The notes beneath the pieces are model-generated. The model saw only the letters and a list, made by a program, of their open reading frames with translations. It was not told the origin of the DNA and made no database searches. Shown here in pieces: positions 11,801 to 24,714 of a stretch of 64,000 nucleotides of DNA. The position numbers and the translations under genes were made by a program. Positions within the stretch are counted from its first letter, which is position 1. Every line of letters begins with the position of its first letter. Origin of the DNA: Vicia villosa. Lineage: Eukaryota > Streptophyta > Magnoliopsida > Fabales > Fabaceae. The stretch covers positions 46,237,317 through 46,301,316 of the forward strand of contig NC_081182.1 in NCBI RefSeq assembly GCF_029867415.1. The letters run 5' to 3'.

Positions 11801-12290
11801 CCCAAAAAAGAAGCAGCAACACCGCTCCTAGTGGACTAGTGCGTAATATGACATTTTGAAACATGATAGTTCTATACTAAACTAATATTGATATATTACT
11901 AAGAAAAGAGCGGCAACATTGTTCCCTGTCGACACGTTTATGTAACGGGATAGTTCTATACTAAACTAATATCGATATATTATCGACATGTTATTAAAAA
12001 AGAGCAGCAACGCTGCTCCCAGTGCATACTAAATGTAATATCAACATTTATGAAACGAAATACTTCCATACTAAACTAAAAAAAGAGCGACAATATCACT
12101 CCCTGTCGACACGTTTATGTGACGGGATAGTTCCATAGTAAACTAATATCGGCATATTACCGACATGCTACTAAAAAAGAACAGCAATGTCACTCCTTTT
12201 TCATACCAAATGTAATATCGACATTTATGAAATGAAATAATTTCGCACTAAACTAATATCAACAAACAATAAGTGTCATGTATATAAGGT
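11801..12290. repeat. 82-100 bp degenerate tandem array, five units
   Basis: Units start at about 11801, 11901, 11996, 12078 and 12174. Each opens with AAAAAGAGCGGCAACGCCGCTCC or a degraded form containing the palindrome AGCGGCAACGCCGCT, and most end CTAAACTAATATCGA. Alternate units are more alike, giving a dimer period near 180-190 bp. Two further units occur at 13463-13560 beyond a solo LTR. Confidence 0.85.
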
Positions 12291-12350
12291 TCATCCTTAA
12301 AGACTGTAGATATTTTCATATTGGTTGCATTTTGTGGTAAAACATTCCTG

Positions 12351-13243
12351 TGTTTTGATGTCTTAACTAATGTCATGACACGCTATGTGTAGTGTTCTGC
12401 AGGGTTGTATGGTTGAGCTAATACATGTTTTTGTTGGATGTCATGCTCGATGTCATGACATCAGTAATTAAGAGCAATGGCTGTTATGTTTGGCTGTTAT
12501 GTTTCCTTATTTATCTCAGGCTACAATTTAGGAAACTATATATTTTGTGTTGTATGGTTTGCGCTGAAATATATGTCTACAACATATGTGTGAACACCCT
12601 GATGATGTGGAAATTAGGTTAACTTGGTTAACCCTAATTTATGTTTGGAAGGCCCGAGGTCCAAGTGTTGCCTATAAGAAGACTGCTAATCCTACTTTCA
12701 GAGGTAGAGATTTCGGCGTGAAGAATTATGTGCTTTGTGTTTGTTTTCACGTGTGTTTGTGTTTGTGTTTGTGTTGTCTTGTACTCCAAGTTATAGTCAC
12801 TTTGATGATTGTATTGGAATAGGGTGTTTTGAGTTGTAATTTGTTGTGTCACTCTAAGCTGTTAAGCATGAGTGCTGTGTCTCTTGATTGAAGCTTTTAA
12901 GCAAGATCAAGATTTGTTTGAAGTGTGTCTTCAATTTGCTTTTCAAAGTTTTCTGTTTGTTATCACTGTTGTGATTGAGGGGGAGTGAGTAGGGACTCAG
13001 GTCTAGTGTTAGATTGAAATTGCATTGGGTAGGTTTTAAGTGAGGGGGATAAACTGTTGTGTTTAACTCTGAATTAATACTGCATATAGTGGATTTCCTC
13101 TCTGGCTTGGTAGCCCCCAGAGTAGGTGTTGTTGTACACTGAACTGGGTAAACAATCATCTGTGTTCTTTATTGTTTTGTTTACTCTACGAAATTCTATA
13201 ATTAGTTCTGAAGTGGATGTCATAACATCCGATACGACATCCA
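12351..13243 (+). mobile_element. SIRE/Maximus-type Ty1/copia solo LTR
   Basis: A roughly 0.9-kb block begins TGTTTTGATGTC and contains repeated GATGTCATGACATC words. It has a GTTTGTTATCACTGTTG stretch and a GAGGGGGAGTGAGTAGGGAC stretch, and it ends near CATAACATCCGATACGACAT. These are features of legume SIRE-lineage LTRs. No coding or primer site is attached on either side, so it is a solo LTR. It splits a tandem array whose units resume at 13463. End positions are approximate and no target duplication could be confirmed. Confidence 0.6.
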
Positions 13244-13462
13244 TCGTGTGTTACTAGAATTTTCAAAGACTTCTGTTACCATATTATTTGTCGCGCTTTT
13301 CATATTATATATTATGTAAAAACTAATGATTAATAAATTTTCAGTTCATGTTGCAATAATCAATTTTGATTAAATATAGTTATTTTCATTTCTAACCTAT
13401 GAATTATATAAAGATTATTTGTTTCAACACTTAACTAATATAAATTTTTTCTTCTGAAGATT

Positions 13463-13560
13463 GGGAGCGACAACGCCACTCATAATATATAACTGGATAT
13501 ATCTATACTAAACTAATATCGATCTCTTACTAAAAAAAAGCGGCAACGCCGTTCCCCATG
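13463..13560. repeat. Continuation of the 82-100 bp array
   Basis: Two units matching the 11.8-12.3 kb array (GAGCGACAACGCCACTC, then AGCGGCAACGCCGTTCC, with CTATACTAAACTAATATCGA between) lie on the far side of the solo LTR. Confidence 0.8.
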
Positions 13561-13700
13561 CATAAGCACCGGTTACCTATTAGTTATATTCTTGAAAATG
13601 TTATATTCACAAATGTGTTTGGTACATATTTTATATTTAGTTTGCAAATATAAAATTAGAAATAAGAATATTAATAGAGAAATATAGGTAGTTATTGATA

Positions 13701-13814
13701 GTTGTGTTTTATTTTCAGAAATAAATCAAAGATTCTCGTTCTCTAATCTATGATCTAGTTGTGTTTTATTTTCAGAAATAAATCAAAGATTCTCGTTCTC
13801 TAATCTATGATCTA
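13701..13814. repeat. Perfect 57-bp tandem duplication
   Basis: The segment 13701-13757 is repeated without visible change at 13758-13814. Its identity suggests a recent slip or repair event. It lies in the intergenic space downstream of the YSL gene. Confidence 0.95.
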
Positions 13815-14234
13815 AACTTAAATTCACTTAAGACTCTTAAGAGGGACATGTCTTGTGCTCAAAATTTATTCTTCTTGTGCAAATATGAGTTGGATTTATA
13901 TATCAATCTGGATTCCAAAGTTTTTCATCAAAAAAACAAGGAATTCCAAATCATGCAATATTTATATATACATAATAATATAACTAAGTACCAAGCCTCC
14001 TATGTAATGACATTATGACCATAGCTACATCTATTTCCATTTTCCTCTAATCTCTATAAGTGAATATTACTGAGTGTGAACTTTGAACCAAGATTTCTGC
14101 CTATAATCTGAGATGATACAATTCAGATTTCACAATAACATAATCAGCTAAAAAATGATTATGACAGATAATTTGAAATTGGACGGTTGACTTCGATAAT
14201 TGTAACCCAAGCAACATGTCCAAATCCGAACATT

Positions 14235-16846
14235 CTACCTAGATGGGAAGAAGCTCATGCAAATCGGGGGACGAATCTTTAACAAAGCAAGAATGGATGA
14301 AGGAAGAATCCATAATCCATCTCCACAAATCAAACCAGAAGCAACTGCAGGAACCATCAAACCTGCTTCACTTTTGTTCAAGATATGCCACGCAAACACA
14401 ATCAAACTTCCCATACACATGTCAATGGCAAAGTAACCACCAACGAGAAAAGGCACAGCCATAGCCATTGGAAGAGGAATCCATCTCCCAACTTTTTTTG
14501 GGCCAAGATCTCTCACCAAATTAGCCACTATTGCGAACACGAAAAATCCACAACACAATTGCAAGCAGTGACTTGGAAGTGCGGAAAAACCTTCCACGCC
14601 CAAAATTGCCATGTTTCGATATATAATAGCATATGGAGCCTTGTAAATACCATCGGGATTCCCAACATCAAAAGCCTTGTAAAAAAGGAAGAATGTGATA
14701 GGAGCAACAACACAACCTATTGCTGTACCAATTGCTTGGCTCACAAGCATCGAACGCGGCGAAGTCAATGTGAGATGACCTGTCTTTAAATCATGCATCA
14801 AATCAGATGAAATCGAAACGATTGATTTAATCAAACCGCACCCTACAAGTCCAGCAACTACACCATCACTTTTTCCAGCCAAGGCTGCAAGTACAAAGAG
14901 AGCTACTTTTCCATAGTTATAGGCCATGTTCATATCGGTTAATCCAGCACCGTAAGCATTGCAGAAGCCAAGAGAAGGTGCAAAAACATATGCAAACAAG
15001 ACAAAATACCACTTCACCTGAGGGAACATCAACGGGATTACAACAATAGAGATGACGGAGAAAAAAATGTATCCTGTACATGCCAACCATATTGGAATGT
15101 TTTCTCTCGCAAACATTTCATTGCGTCTTAGATCATCAAGAGGCAACTGTTTCTGGTTACCGGAAACTGCAAATGACAAGGGTATGTTGAGAGTGTGAAT
15201 GAAATCCTCAAGGACTGGAAAAATTATAAGCTATCACTTACTTACATGTATTATTAAGATTCTTCTTTTTCATGTTGGCGTGGATATTTGTGGCAGTGAA
15301 ATAGAGAACTTTGAGAAAATTGTAAAACCCATCACCAAGAATCAAGGCAATGGAAATGAAAACCTTATAACCATTGAGACTCTTCATGCTACTTTCTTTT
15401 ATATTTGCAGGGAACCATTCTCCTTTTAGTCCTCTGATTAATGGCCACATGATGCCCCATGAAACCACAGCACCAAGAAGTAATGATAAATTAACAAGAT
15501 GAGAACAAATCATTCCTGCTCCAACATAAGTCATACTGAAATCGAAGTAAAATCTGCGAAATTATAGCGCTTTAATCAGCAACGATTACATAATTATTTC
15601 ATATGTAGATGAGAATTTTTAGTACTGCTAGTAGTAGAACAAAAACCAAAGGAGAACTCACGAGTTTTTCCACGCTTGCAATCCAAAAGTAGGAAATTGA
15701 ACAAAGCCGCAAGTATCTCCACCAGTAAAGAACCACTGAAAGAACGCCCAGACAAAGCTTGACGCAAAGAATTTGACGAATCCATGAACCTGCTTCCTGC
15801 AAAAGAAGTTAAACTAGTTTGAGAAACTCGAAAAAACTAAAATGAAAAACAAAAAAAAGACAAAAACATGTTCATACTTTGCCATGACATCTCCTTTAGG
15901 CGTATGGAATCCATTAATAAGAACCGCTGTAGCAGTTCCACTTGGATAAGTTAATTTGTAGTCTATTATCATTATCTGTTAAACAACACAAATTTCATCA
16001 TCAGCACCATTCAAGTCAAATAGAACCAATTTCCATAGCAACACTCCGTCCCTTGTGAAATTAAAACTCTAAATAGAAATGAACAGAATTTGTGAAATTA
16101 AAACGTCTTGGACAGAATTTTTAACAACATTTGAATGAACAAAATCATGAAACCATTCAATTCAATGTTAAAATGGAGACCTTTCTAATGGGGACCAACG
16201 CTAAAAGTCCAACAAAACTGGTCACAAATAGAAATGCTGTCATCCAACCAATCGAAGGCTCCTTAGTACTACCAGGAGTATTCCCCGGTGTATCAATCCC
16301 TGCTTGCTCATAAGTCTTCCTATTCAACCCCAATAGGTAAGACCCAAAACCACCTACAATTATTATACAATTTCACTTCAACAAAGCACAAACACACACA
16401 CACACACAAACCTGTTTGTCAGAGTTTACGGAAAGGACAAACTAACCTCCTACGGCGATGCTATAGCAAGCAACAGCACAAGTTTGAATGATGGTATTCT
16501 CCTGTCTAGTGAACGGAACTGAAACAATCTTAGCTTTTGCAAGAATCTTAGTCCAAACTCGAATAAACACAAAGCCAAGTAGAGCAGCAGAGACATTAAG
16601 ATTAGGAACTAATCCAGTAGTGAGATTCAGTTTCATGACTATCACACTATAAATTACTCCAATCACCAAACTAGCTATTAATCCTCGAACCGTAATCTGT
16701 TTCCTCCAAGGTGCTATTCTATTCACTTCCTCTTCCATAGCCGCCACTGGACCCTCTTCTATATTTTCTATCTCTCTTTCTTCTTCATTGTTTATAGTAT
16801 TCATTGGATTCACAGATTCTTCCAATCTAGTAACTGAACCAATCAT
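14235..16846 (-). CDS. YSL: YSL family metal-nicotianamine transporter, six exons
   Basis: Exons on minus are 16846-16447, 16353-16181, 15975-15878, 15796-15662, 15553-15246 and 15166-14235. Every junction is GT-AG. The joined frame is 2,046 bp, 681 residues plus TAG, the usual YSL length. The protein is an oligopeptide-transporter (OPT) family member with about 14 hydrophobic segments. Family-diagnostic stretches include [10 protein letters not shown] and SAALLGF (exon 1), FPTFGLQAW (exon 4), [20 protein letters not shown] and SWGIMWPLI (exon 5), and [25 protein letters not shown] and [18 protein letters not shown] (exon 6). It looks closest to the YSL1/2/3 clade of plasma-membrane Fe(II)/metal-nicotianamine carriers that unload iron from veins and load seeds. 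The acidic N-terminus ([13 protein letters not shown]) is typical. The gene appears intact. Substrate and exact orthology are inferred. Confidence 0.96.
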
Positions 16847-18050
16847 GTCAAAAAAAAGTTCAAGAGAAAAGAGAAAAAAGAAGTAATATTCAATGATAGG
16901 TTGAATTAAAATAGAAACTCTTTGAAACTGTATTTAAAAATCATTGCAATGAATGAAGAGAACTAATAAATAAATAGTTATTTGAACAAAAAAAAGAGGA
17001 GTGCGGTAGTGTCAGAATTAGTAAATTAGAATCCGATTCTTGAAAATTTGTGACACGTAAGGTAAAAACAGAATAAAAGGTCACCAAATATCTTATTCTT
17101 ACCTTTTGTTTTGATGGTAGAATTGAATGTTTGTGAGAAACGACAATACAGGGTTTGAATTAATGAATTGTAGTATTGTTATACTATGATTCTTCACCGG
17201 TTGTAAACCCTGGAAGCATGAATTTATATTTGTCTTTGTCATGGGAAAAGTGACAAGAAATGAGACCAGTGACTTTAAACCTAAGTTGCATTGTAGTTCA
17301 ACATGTTATTAGTAGTAGTACAAGATAGGAGTTTGTTAAACTTTGTTGAAATTTGTTGTCCTAGTAGAATGTATTGCAAATTGCAAAGGTAGTTTCCAGG
17401 TAAGTGTTGACTAAGATACAGCGATATTTATAGTGGTTGGAAAAACAGATAAGAAAAACAGGGGCTCTTGACATAAGATGGTTAATCGATGTTATTATAT
17501 TGAGGAGAGGCGTGTGGAATTAGATTGATTGGCGTGAGAGGCACACGCTACTCTGGAAGATGAAAGGTCAACCACTCTACATCGGAACCGAAGAATAATA
17601 GGATGCGGGGACCAGGTGCGATATGGATGATGTGGGCCCAGTGGTGGTGGTGGTGGTATGGTATGGTCTGACCACCGTTTGTTTTTGGTTCATTCGTTTC
17701 TTACCCAAACAGGACAAGATTGACGTGCGTAACAGTGAAGCAACAAGAGGGTGAGCCAGAAACCAACAAAGAGGTGCTCTTGGTTTGTTTGGACCATTGA
17801 AATTGCACTTGCGTTTTGCTAACAAAAATATTGATAGATCATTTATGTATTTTTATAATAATATTATATTATGAACTCTAGTCTAATTCCCTTTCCCAGT
17901 TTGCTAATGTCTTGTTGTCGTTGTCGCATTCGATGTGGGCGATATTCCTTCGCTGATTTCTTGTCTCGCGTCAAGTAGTCGCTACCCTCGCTAACCTAAT
18001 ACAGTAAAATATGTCCCTTGTGAATGAAAACCTATATTTGTACGTAAAAA
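16847..18050. other. YSL upstream region
   Basis: This 1.2-kb stretch lies 5' of the YSL start codon and should contain its promoter and leader. I see no confident TATA or iron-response motif. A GGTGGT microsatellite-like run lies at about 17641-17657. No other gene is visible. Confidence 0.5.
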
Positions 18051-18150
18051 ATAATTCAATTCAGATTATGTGCGGTAAAATTTACGGTTGATTGCTAAAC
18101 TAATTTATAACTTATAGTTTATGATTGATGATTTATGATTGATATCATAT

Positions 18151-18438
18151 ATTTTTTTCGTCTAAAATAAATGTAGTAGTTGACACTTTCACATTAATTA
18201 AGAAAATATGATAAATGAAAGAGAGAATATCAATTTTACCAAATTATTCTTTTTTTTGTTATTGGTGTATTTGTATTATCATTAATCTAATGTGAAAGAA
18301 ATAGTAAAGTAAGAGTATTAATTAAAGAGTACAATTGGAAAATAAAAATAAAAAATGTATTGAAAATTAAAAGTGATATTTATTTTGGGACAAATAATAT
18401 TTACAAATGTGACATTTATTTTGGGACTGAGCGAGTAA
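18151..18438. mobile_element. Stowaway-type MITE
   Basis: The ends are the familiar plant mariner-like MITE termini. The left is TTCGTCTAAAATAAATGT and the right is ACATTTATTTTGGGACTGAG followed by CGAGTA. It is non-coding and about 288 bp. It appears to sit within a larger palindromic AT-rich unit (about 18060-18780) whose flanks share GGTAAAATTxACGGTT. Confidence 0.7.
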
Positions 18439-18950
18439 TTCATAGCGGCCGATGAATAAGCTAATTAAAATGTTTGGTAAAATTAACGGTTTAACTAACT
18501 AATAAATGTAAAAGGACATGAAAAGACATTTATTAATTAATAATTAAATATATATTTAAAATAATTAAAATCTATAAAGGTACTAATAGAAGAAAAAATA
18601 ATAACATATAAGCTATAAGCTAAAACGCTATTTAAAATAGCGCCTGAAAAATAAGTTATAAGCTACTAAAATAAGCTATAAGCTCGTGATGAAAATACTG
18701 TTATCAAACAATTTTTTTTATTATACGAGCTTATAAGTTATAAGCTATAAGCTCAAAATATGGTTTGACAAACAAAGCTTTAATTGTCTAGCATTTAAAT
18801 AGTTTGAGGACACTTTTGAATATAATTTTAAATCTTAATTTGGATGTGTAATGATGCGAGTTTAAATGGAGCTTAAAGAGGCTAATCGAAAACACATTAG
18901 TATCTAATAATACTTAGATAAAATGGTAAGATGTCGTCTATTTAATTAGG

Positions 18951-19243
18951 GTTATGCTTTGGATTGATGGAACATAACAGAGCAGAATGAAATATATCAT
19001 AGCGGAATAGATTATGGATTACACTCCATTGTTTGGTTATTTTATATAAAATATCTCATTCTATCACATATACTCGAAATTGAATGGAATAACAAATGGG
19101 GAATTAGATGGAATGGGATGGAATGGATTCCATCGTGTTTCATTCCATCCATTATTTGCAAATCCAAACAGTGGAATTTCATTAGTTACCACTTCATTTC
19201 ATTCCATTTCATCTCATACCACTAATCTAAACATAGCCTATAA
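18951..19243. mobile_element. MITE family M1, copy 1
   Basis: The inverted ends are GGGTTATGCTTTGGATTGAT on the left and ACTAATCTAAACATAGCC on the right. The interior is rich in GGAATGGAAT words and has no coding capacity. A second copy of the same family lies in the opposite orientation at 56786-57084. The superfamily is not resolved because the target duplication is unclear. Confidence 0.8.
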
Positions 19244-19839
19244 GTCATGAGTATTGACTTATGATTCTTACAATGAGTTAATATCCAGCTCTATGCATCA
19301 TCGAGGTCATCCTTGTGAAATGACATGTTTTCATTTAGAAGCATGGTTATGAGTTATAGCGTCTTAAAAGTATCTAATGTACTAATTAATCTCACAGTCT
19401 TCCAATAACTAGATAATGCAACGAAGCTTGACATGTCTTGTTGAATTCAATTAGAAACAAGAGAAATCATACCGCTCATTCATGGTCCTCGTAGAGTGAA
19501 TGTTGTTTTCAAATAACGTTGGTTGTTTGTTGACTTTTATTCTATTATTTGTTTTGATTTTACAATAGAGCTAGATAATAACCTTTTAAATTGTGAGTGT
19601 TTTGGTCGTCGATTCGATCAGGTCAATCACATTATGACTTTTGCATGAGTCACCTCGACACATGATGATAATGGATAATTATGTTAGATATGAGATTTCT
19701 TATTACACATAAATATACAAATAGAGCTACCAAAACGGGCTACCCAGTCCTTAACGAGCCAGTCCTGGCGAGTCTTGAACTTTATTGGATTGGGTCAAAA
19801 TTAACATGTTATTATATAAGGGGTTTCACACCCTTAATG
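19244..19839. other. Non-coding intergenic sequence
   Basis: No gene, RNA or repeat structure recognised. Confidence 0.5.
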
Positions 19840-22780
19840 GCGAATAGTTACCCTTTTAAAACCCAAAATTGTCCTTCTCAAATCTGGTAGTATACTTCTA
19901 TACGCACCCAAAGTATACCACATCCATTTCCAAGTGAGTCACCCTCTCCATTTTATCAAAAATTAGTCAGGAAGTGCATCTCAATGGAAAAGTGGGCTTG
20001 TCTGTGCACTTCCGTAATAACATCTGACATATTTTGAACTCATGGTAGTGTGTTTATTTCACAACTCAATGAATAATTCGGAAGTATACTCCCGTAATAA
20101 CCCTCAGGTAGTAAGTTCGTTATAAATTTGACATTTTAAAGAAACTTTATATTTTAGGTCATTTATACTAAGTATACATAATTTTTATTCAATTAAACCA
20201 TACACACAAGTAATTTAATTAAAATGTCATATATTAATTCAACTAAAACCCATTATGAAACATCATTGTTGACAAATTAGAAACCATTATACAAATATTG
20301 TCAAAATACGAGTAAAAGTGAGTTGTTGGATATATCTGACCCCTAGTTCCTTCTCTGCCTTCTGTACTACAAGGAATTTTGTGCCTCCGATAAAATGATC
20401 TCTATAGTGGCTCTCATAAAAGTTCCTTTCTGTAAGTTTCCTTTCTCTATACTCGATCGCGCAATAATCATAATACGCTGACATGCAAGTGACACATCAA
20501 TAACATGATCTGCCCTAGCTCGCTCCTCGTTTAATATCTCTTGATGAGCTGACCTATATGAATATCATTGAGCACATGGTGTTGTGTAAGGATGTGAAGC
20601 TTTGAAATACCATGGGATGAAACTGAATGCACCACTCCATGACTGGGGAGATTGACCACTTCGTGTTTCTTCCTCTGGTACTGGATGATTATAAAAAGTC
20701 ATCAAACATCACATCAACATCTCCACACACAATAGTGGTAGGAGGAGACACAATGGCCTCTTGGAATATCCTTTAGAAACCCTAATTGGAACATTACTCG
20801 CTCAGGAAGATTTGAATAAATCAAGCGTGACCCACAAGCCAATTATCCGAAGTAGAAGGCTATTTCATCCAAGGGATGCATCTGACAATGATCGTCGTGT
20901 GCTGAGTAGCATATATCATCCCTTGCAATACGGTCAAGAAGCACTCAAAAAAATCTGATCGTCTGATTCCATCTCAGTAGGACGAAGGTGCAAGCATGTG
21001 GCCAAGCCTCATTGTATTCATCCTCATATGACCATCCAGAGATGCGTAGAATATGAGAGATGATCCATGCTTGAAAATGGTTTAGATAAAATATTAGTAA
21101 CGGTGTAACACAAGTATTATGAAATATTAGTAATATTAAAGGTACAAATATATTACCATAAATAGCGTGTTAATTGATGTCATCAGTATAGTCTTTTAAA
21201 GACATGTTTCACCCTAACTTCAAGTATATGTAAATCAAACAAACAACCTCCCAATTGTACTCATGAATCCGCTCGACGTCGATGAAGTATCTAAGGTAAA
21301 CGACATTGACATAATAAGCATTTTTGTCCAAAATTATACGGTGTCAACATGAGGTATGACCCCAATGCACATGCTCTATGATCAATAACCTATGCATCAT
21401 CACCATCATCCTCCACTGTCCCAGCCAGGTGGTATCAGTACAACTTATCCAAAGATGCAAATCTAGCATGACACCCTCTGGTGTCATCAATCTCCTTTTG
21501 GGCATACCTTTGTTCAACTCCCAAGCATTACACCATCATGTCTAATGCATCAAATCTAGTGATTATGGTTTAATCATCTTCCCCTTATTGGTAGATGTAG
21601 TAGAGGTGACACATTATCAAGTGTGATGTACATCTCACCCATCGAAAGTTGAAAATATTACATCTCTGAGTATCATTTCTCCGAAAAAGTTAACATCATA
21701 ACATAGTTAATAATAGTATAATCAATCATGCATAAATCTTGCAGTCCATATAGCTGCATGACATCATGAAACCATTGTTCTTCAGGTTGCATCAATATCA
21801 ACATGGGCTAGTGGGGCTTTTGAGGTAGCAGTAGGTGACGCATGCCTCCAAGAAGATGAAGTCAGAGACACTTGAACTCCGGAAGTGGACGTTTCCAAAT
21901 CAAACGAACTGAAACTAACTGGTGGTTGCGACTCGCGAGGCTCTAGCTATCCCTACCAGTATATGTATATTAGGCCACTCTACTTTGCCTTAGTTTGGTT
22001 GTTAGCCATTTTAGCTATAATAAACCAAAAAATTATATTATAATCAAAGAACTCAAACTCAGATGACAAACATGCAAAATCAAACAACCTCAGGTTGCAG
22101 ACAAAATACGGAAATGCACTTTCGTAACTTAAGAAAATCAAATTCAGAAGAAAAAAAATACATAAGTGCACTTCGGTAAAACGTGAAACACTAAAATGGA
22201 ACAAACGACATAAACCCAACATGCCCTATGCTCTAAACATAAAAAAATATCAATGGCCTAAATAAACTACGTATTATGAGTGTAATAACATCCTAATGAA
22301 CCTTAAAAAACATATTTAAGTAATGCATGCATCACAAATAAAAAAGAAGAAGAAGGAAATGGACAAACTTACCCAAAGAAAGTAGTGAAATCTCTTGAAT
22401 TGAATGAAGTGGAGTACAAATTGAGAAAGCTATTGGATTAGACACAATGAAGTATAAGTTGTGAGAAAGGTTGATAATTATGGGAATGGTGCTTCGCATG
22501 AGCTCTATTTTGTTGATTGAGAGTAAGTTCTGATGGAAATAAGTAATGAGGGAGGTCTGAGGCGATAATATAACTAAAAGCGCGTATGGAGATACACTTT
22601 CGTAGTTTTTACGCAGATAAACTTTGATACTAATCTATGGAAAAAATGAGGGTGAATTATTTACAAAGTGTTGTGGTGTGAACTTTTGGTGCTTATGAAA
22701 ATGCATCTACGTATTTGAGAGGCATTTATGATTTTTTTCATAGAGGTGTGTGAGCACCAATAAGAATGCATTAAGAAATC
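19840..22780 (-). mobile_element. PMD-type transposon A1 (decayed)
   Basis: A decayed gene for a plant-mobile-domain protein (20.29-22.0 kb, minus) is flanked by clusters of short hyphenated palindromes. On the left are GGAAGTGCATCTC, TGCACTTCCGTAA and CGGAAGTATACTCCCGTAA (19.96-20.10 kb). On the right are CGGAAATGCACTTTCGTAA, AGTGCACTTCGGTAA and GGAGATACACTTTCGTA (22.1-22.7 kb). The right edge (GTGTGAGCACCAATAAGAAT) resembles the right ends of the related elements at 34.84 and 42.57 kb. Boundaries are approximate. Confidence 0.6.
20287..22015 (-). pseudogene. Plant mobile domain (PMD) protein, pseudogene A1
   Basis: A start-like MANNQTKAK occurs at about 22003. Further in are GEMYITLDNVSPLLHLPIRG (about 21.63 kb), DDTRGCHARFASLDKLY (about 21.48 kb) and HRACALGSYLM (about 21.37 kb), then a C-terminal CQRIMIIARSSIEKG and YRRQRRN (about 20.33-20.50 kb). 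These are landmarks of PMD transposon proteins, annotated in plants as serine/threonine-phosphatase-7-long-form-like or MAIN-like. Many stops and shifts are present. The same landmarks appear in the better preserved copy at 31.37-34.10 kb, so the two corroborate each other. Confidence 0.7.
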
Positions 22781-23134
22781 CAAAAAAAAAAACTTATCGA
22801 GGCAGAAGGTTACTTCTCCCATCCTAGGTGGTGGAAAAGCACCTTATAGAAATCCGAAAAACGCCCCTACGAAGCTGAAAGCATTTATGGATGCACCAAT
22901 TTCATACCAAATACATGTGTAAATAAGTCACACCTCTCTTTTTACCAAAAATTAGTCCAGAGACACACTTTTGTATTCATCATATATGCACCTTATCTAT
23001 TCCTAACTAAGACACCTTCATTTTGACATAATTTTGTCCATATATGCATCTTTATATTGCAATATGGATATACACTTCCGTATTCATCTTAGGCATTAAA
23101 TTTTGACATATTTTTATAAATGCGCCGATGTAAT

Positions 23135-23338
23135 AGGCCATGGGGAGCATATCAAGTGAAAACATTTTATAATGAGAGATGAGAGGAATAAATATCAACC
23201 ATTGGATTCATCAAGAGAGAGAAATTAATAGCCACATTAATGTATTAACATTCTCTCTCTTGATGAATTCAATGGTTAATATTTATTCCTCTCATCTCTC
23301 ATTATAAAATACTCTCACTTGATATGCCCCCATAGACC
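23135..23338. mobile_element. Foldback MITE F1
   Basis: Two arms of about 85 bp (23139-23223 and about 23252-23334) are inverted copies with very few mismatches. They carry the word ATCAAGTGA at the outside and TCAAGAGAGAGAA at the inside, around a 25-bp loop. It is non-coding and is followed at once by a long (TA)n tract. Confidence 0.9.
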
Positions 23339-23342
23339 ATGT

Positions 23343-23348
<6 letters not shown>

Positions 23349-23431
<83 letters not shown>
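23349..23431. repeat. (TA)n microsatellite
   Basis: About 80 bp of pure TA between foldback elements F1 and F2. Confidence 0.98.
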
Positions 23432-23810
<379 letters not shown>

Positions 23811-24470
23811 AATTAAACCATACACGTGTCTAATAAGATGAAGATGTCATATATAAATGAATCATTCCTGAATTCATAATACAATCAAAATAAATTGTGA
23901 ACGATAATATTATCTATAATACAAATATTAATATGTCAGACTCCCTTGTTTCTTTGTTGCCTCCTGTACTGTAATGACGTCCGTGCCTTAGTAAAAATGA
24001 CATCTACAATGACTCTCCCATAAGTCCTTTATGAAAATTCTCTGTCTATATCTCGCCCGCACAAGATCCATAATTCGAAGACATGTAGGTAACAAATCAA
24101 CGACATAATCTGTCATAACTTACTTCTCCTCTAATATCTCCTGATGAGCTAGCCTAAGTGAATATATCTATGCATCTAGTGTCATATAAGAATGTGACAT
24201 TTGTAATACATCTAAACGTATTCGTATGCACAACTTCATTTGCTAGGAGCTACGATACCCCGTGCTTCATTCGATACTAGATAATTAAGAAACTAGTATA
24301 TATATCTACATCTATGTGAGCCATAGTGGAAGGAGCATGACAAAGATCTCTCTTGGAACAACATGCAATATTCGAACCAGCCAATAATTCATCCAGAAAT
24401 ACATTTTCGTATTCCAAATGTGGTTTTAGTTTTTCACAAGGGTGTGGAAAAAGTAACCCGTCGATGCATA

Positions 24471-24714
24471 TGATTGAAGCCCAACAGCATTTTTTATCAC
24501 CGACCAGCCCAGCCCCAAAAAAAAAACCATTCGAAATTCACTCAATCGTCATCCGCAATTCCAAGCATTGGGGATTCTCTTCTTTCTTCTAACCGGAACC
24601 CCTTCCCTCTCTGATCCAAAGAGAGTTGCGAATTAAATGAACTAACAAAGAAACCATAGATTAACCCCTTCCCTATCTGAATCGTCTCATAAATCTCCAT
24701 CGCTGAATAAGAGA
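24471..24714 (+). promoter_or_regulatory. MSP1-A promoter and 5' leader region
   Basis: Only about 240 bp separate the end of PMD remnant A2 from the start codon. The segment has GCCCAACAGC and CAGCCCAGCCCC near 24.48-24.52 kb, then a pyrimidine-rich leader. No TATA box was recognised. Confidence 0.35.

Noticed and set aside
14243..14789. Plus-strand frames of 73 and 134 codons
   Set aside because: They are antisense to the last exon of the YSL gene and resemble no family.
20287..20484. 65-codon frame containing YRERKLTERNFYESHYRDHF
   Set aside because: It is another frame of the PMD C-terminal region. The frame with CQRI and YRRQRR matches the related copy at 31.4-31.6 kb, so this one is a shadow.
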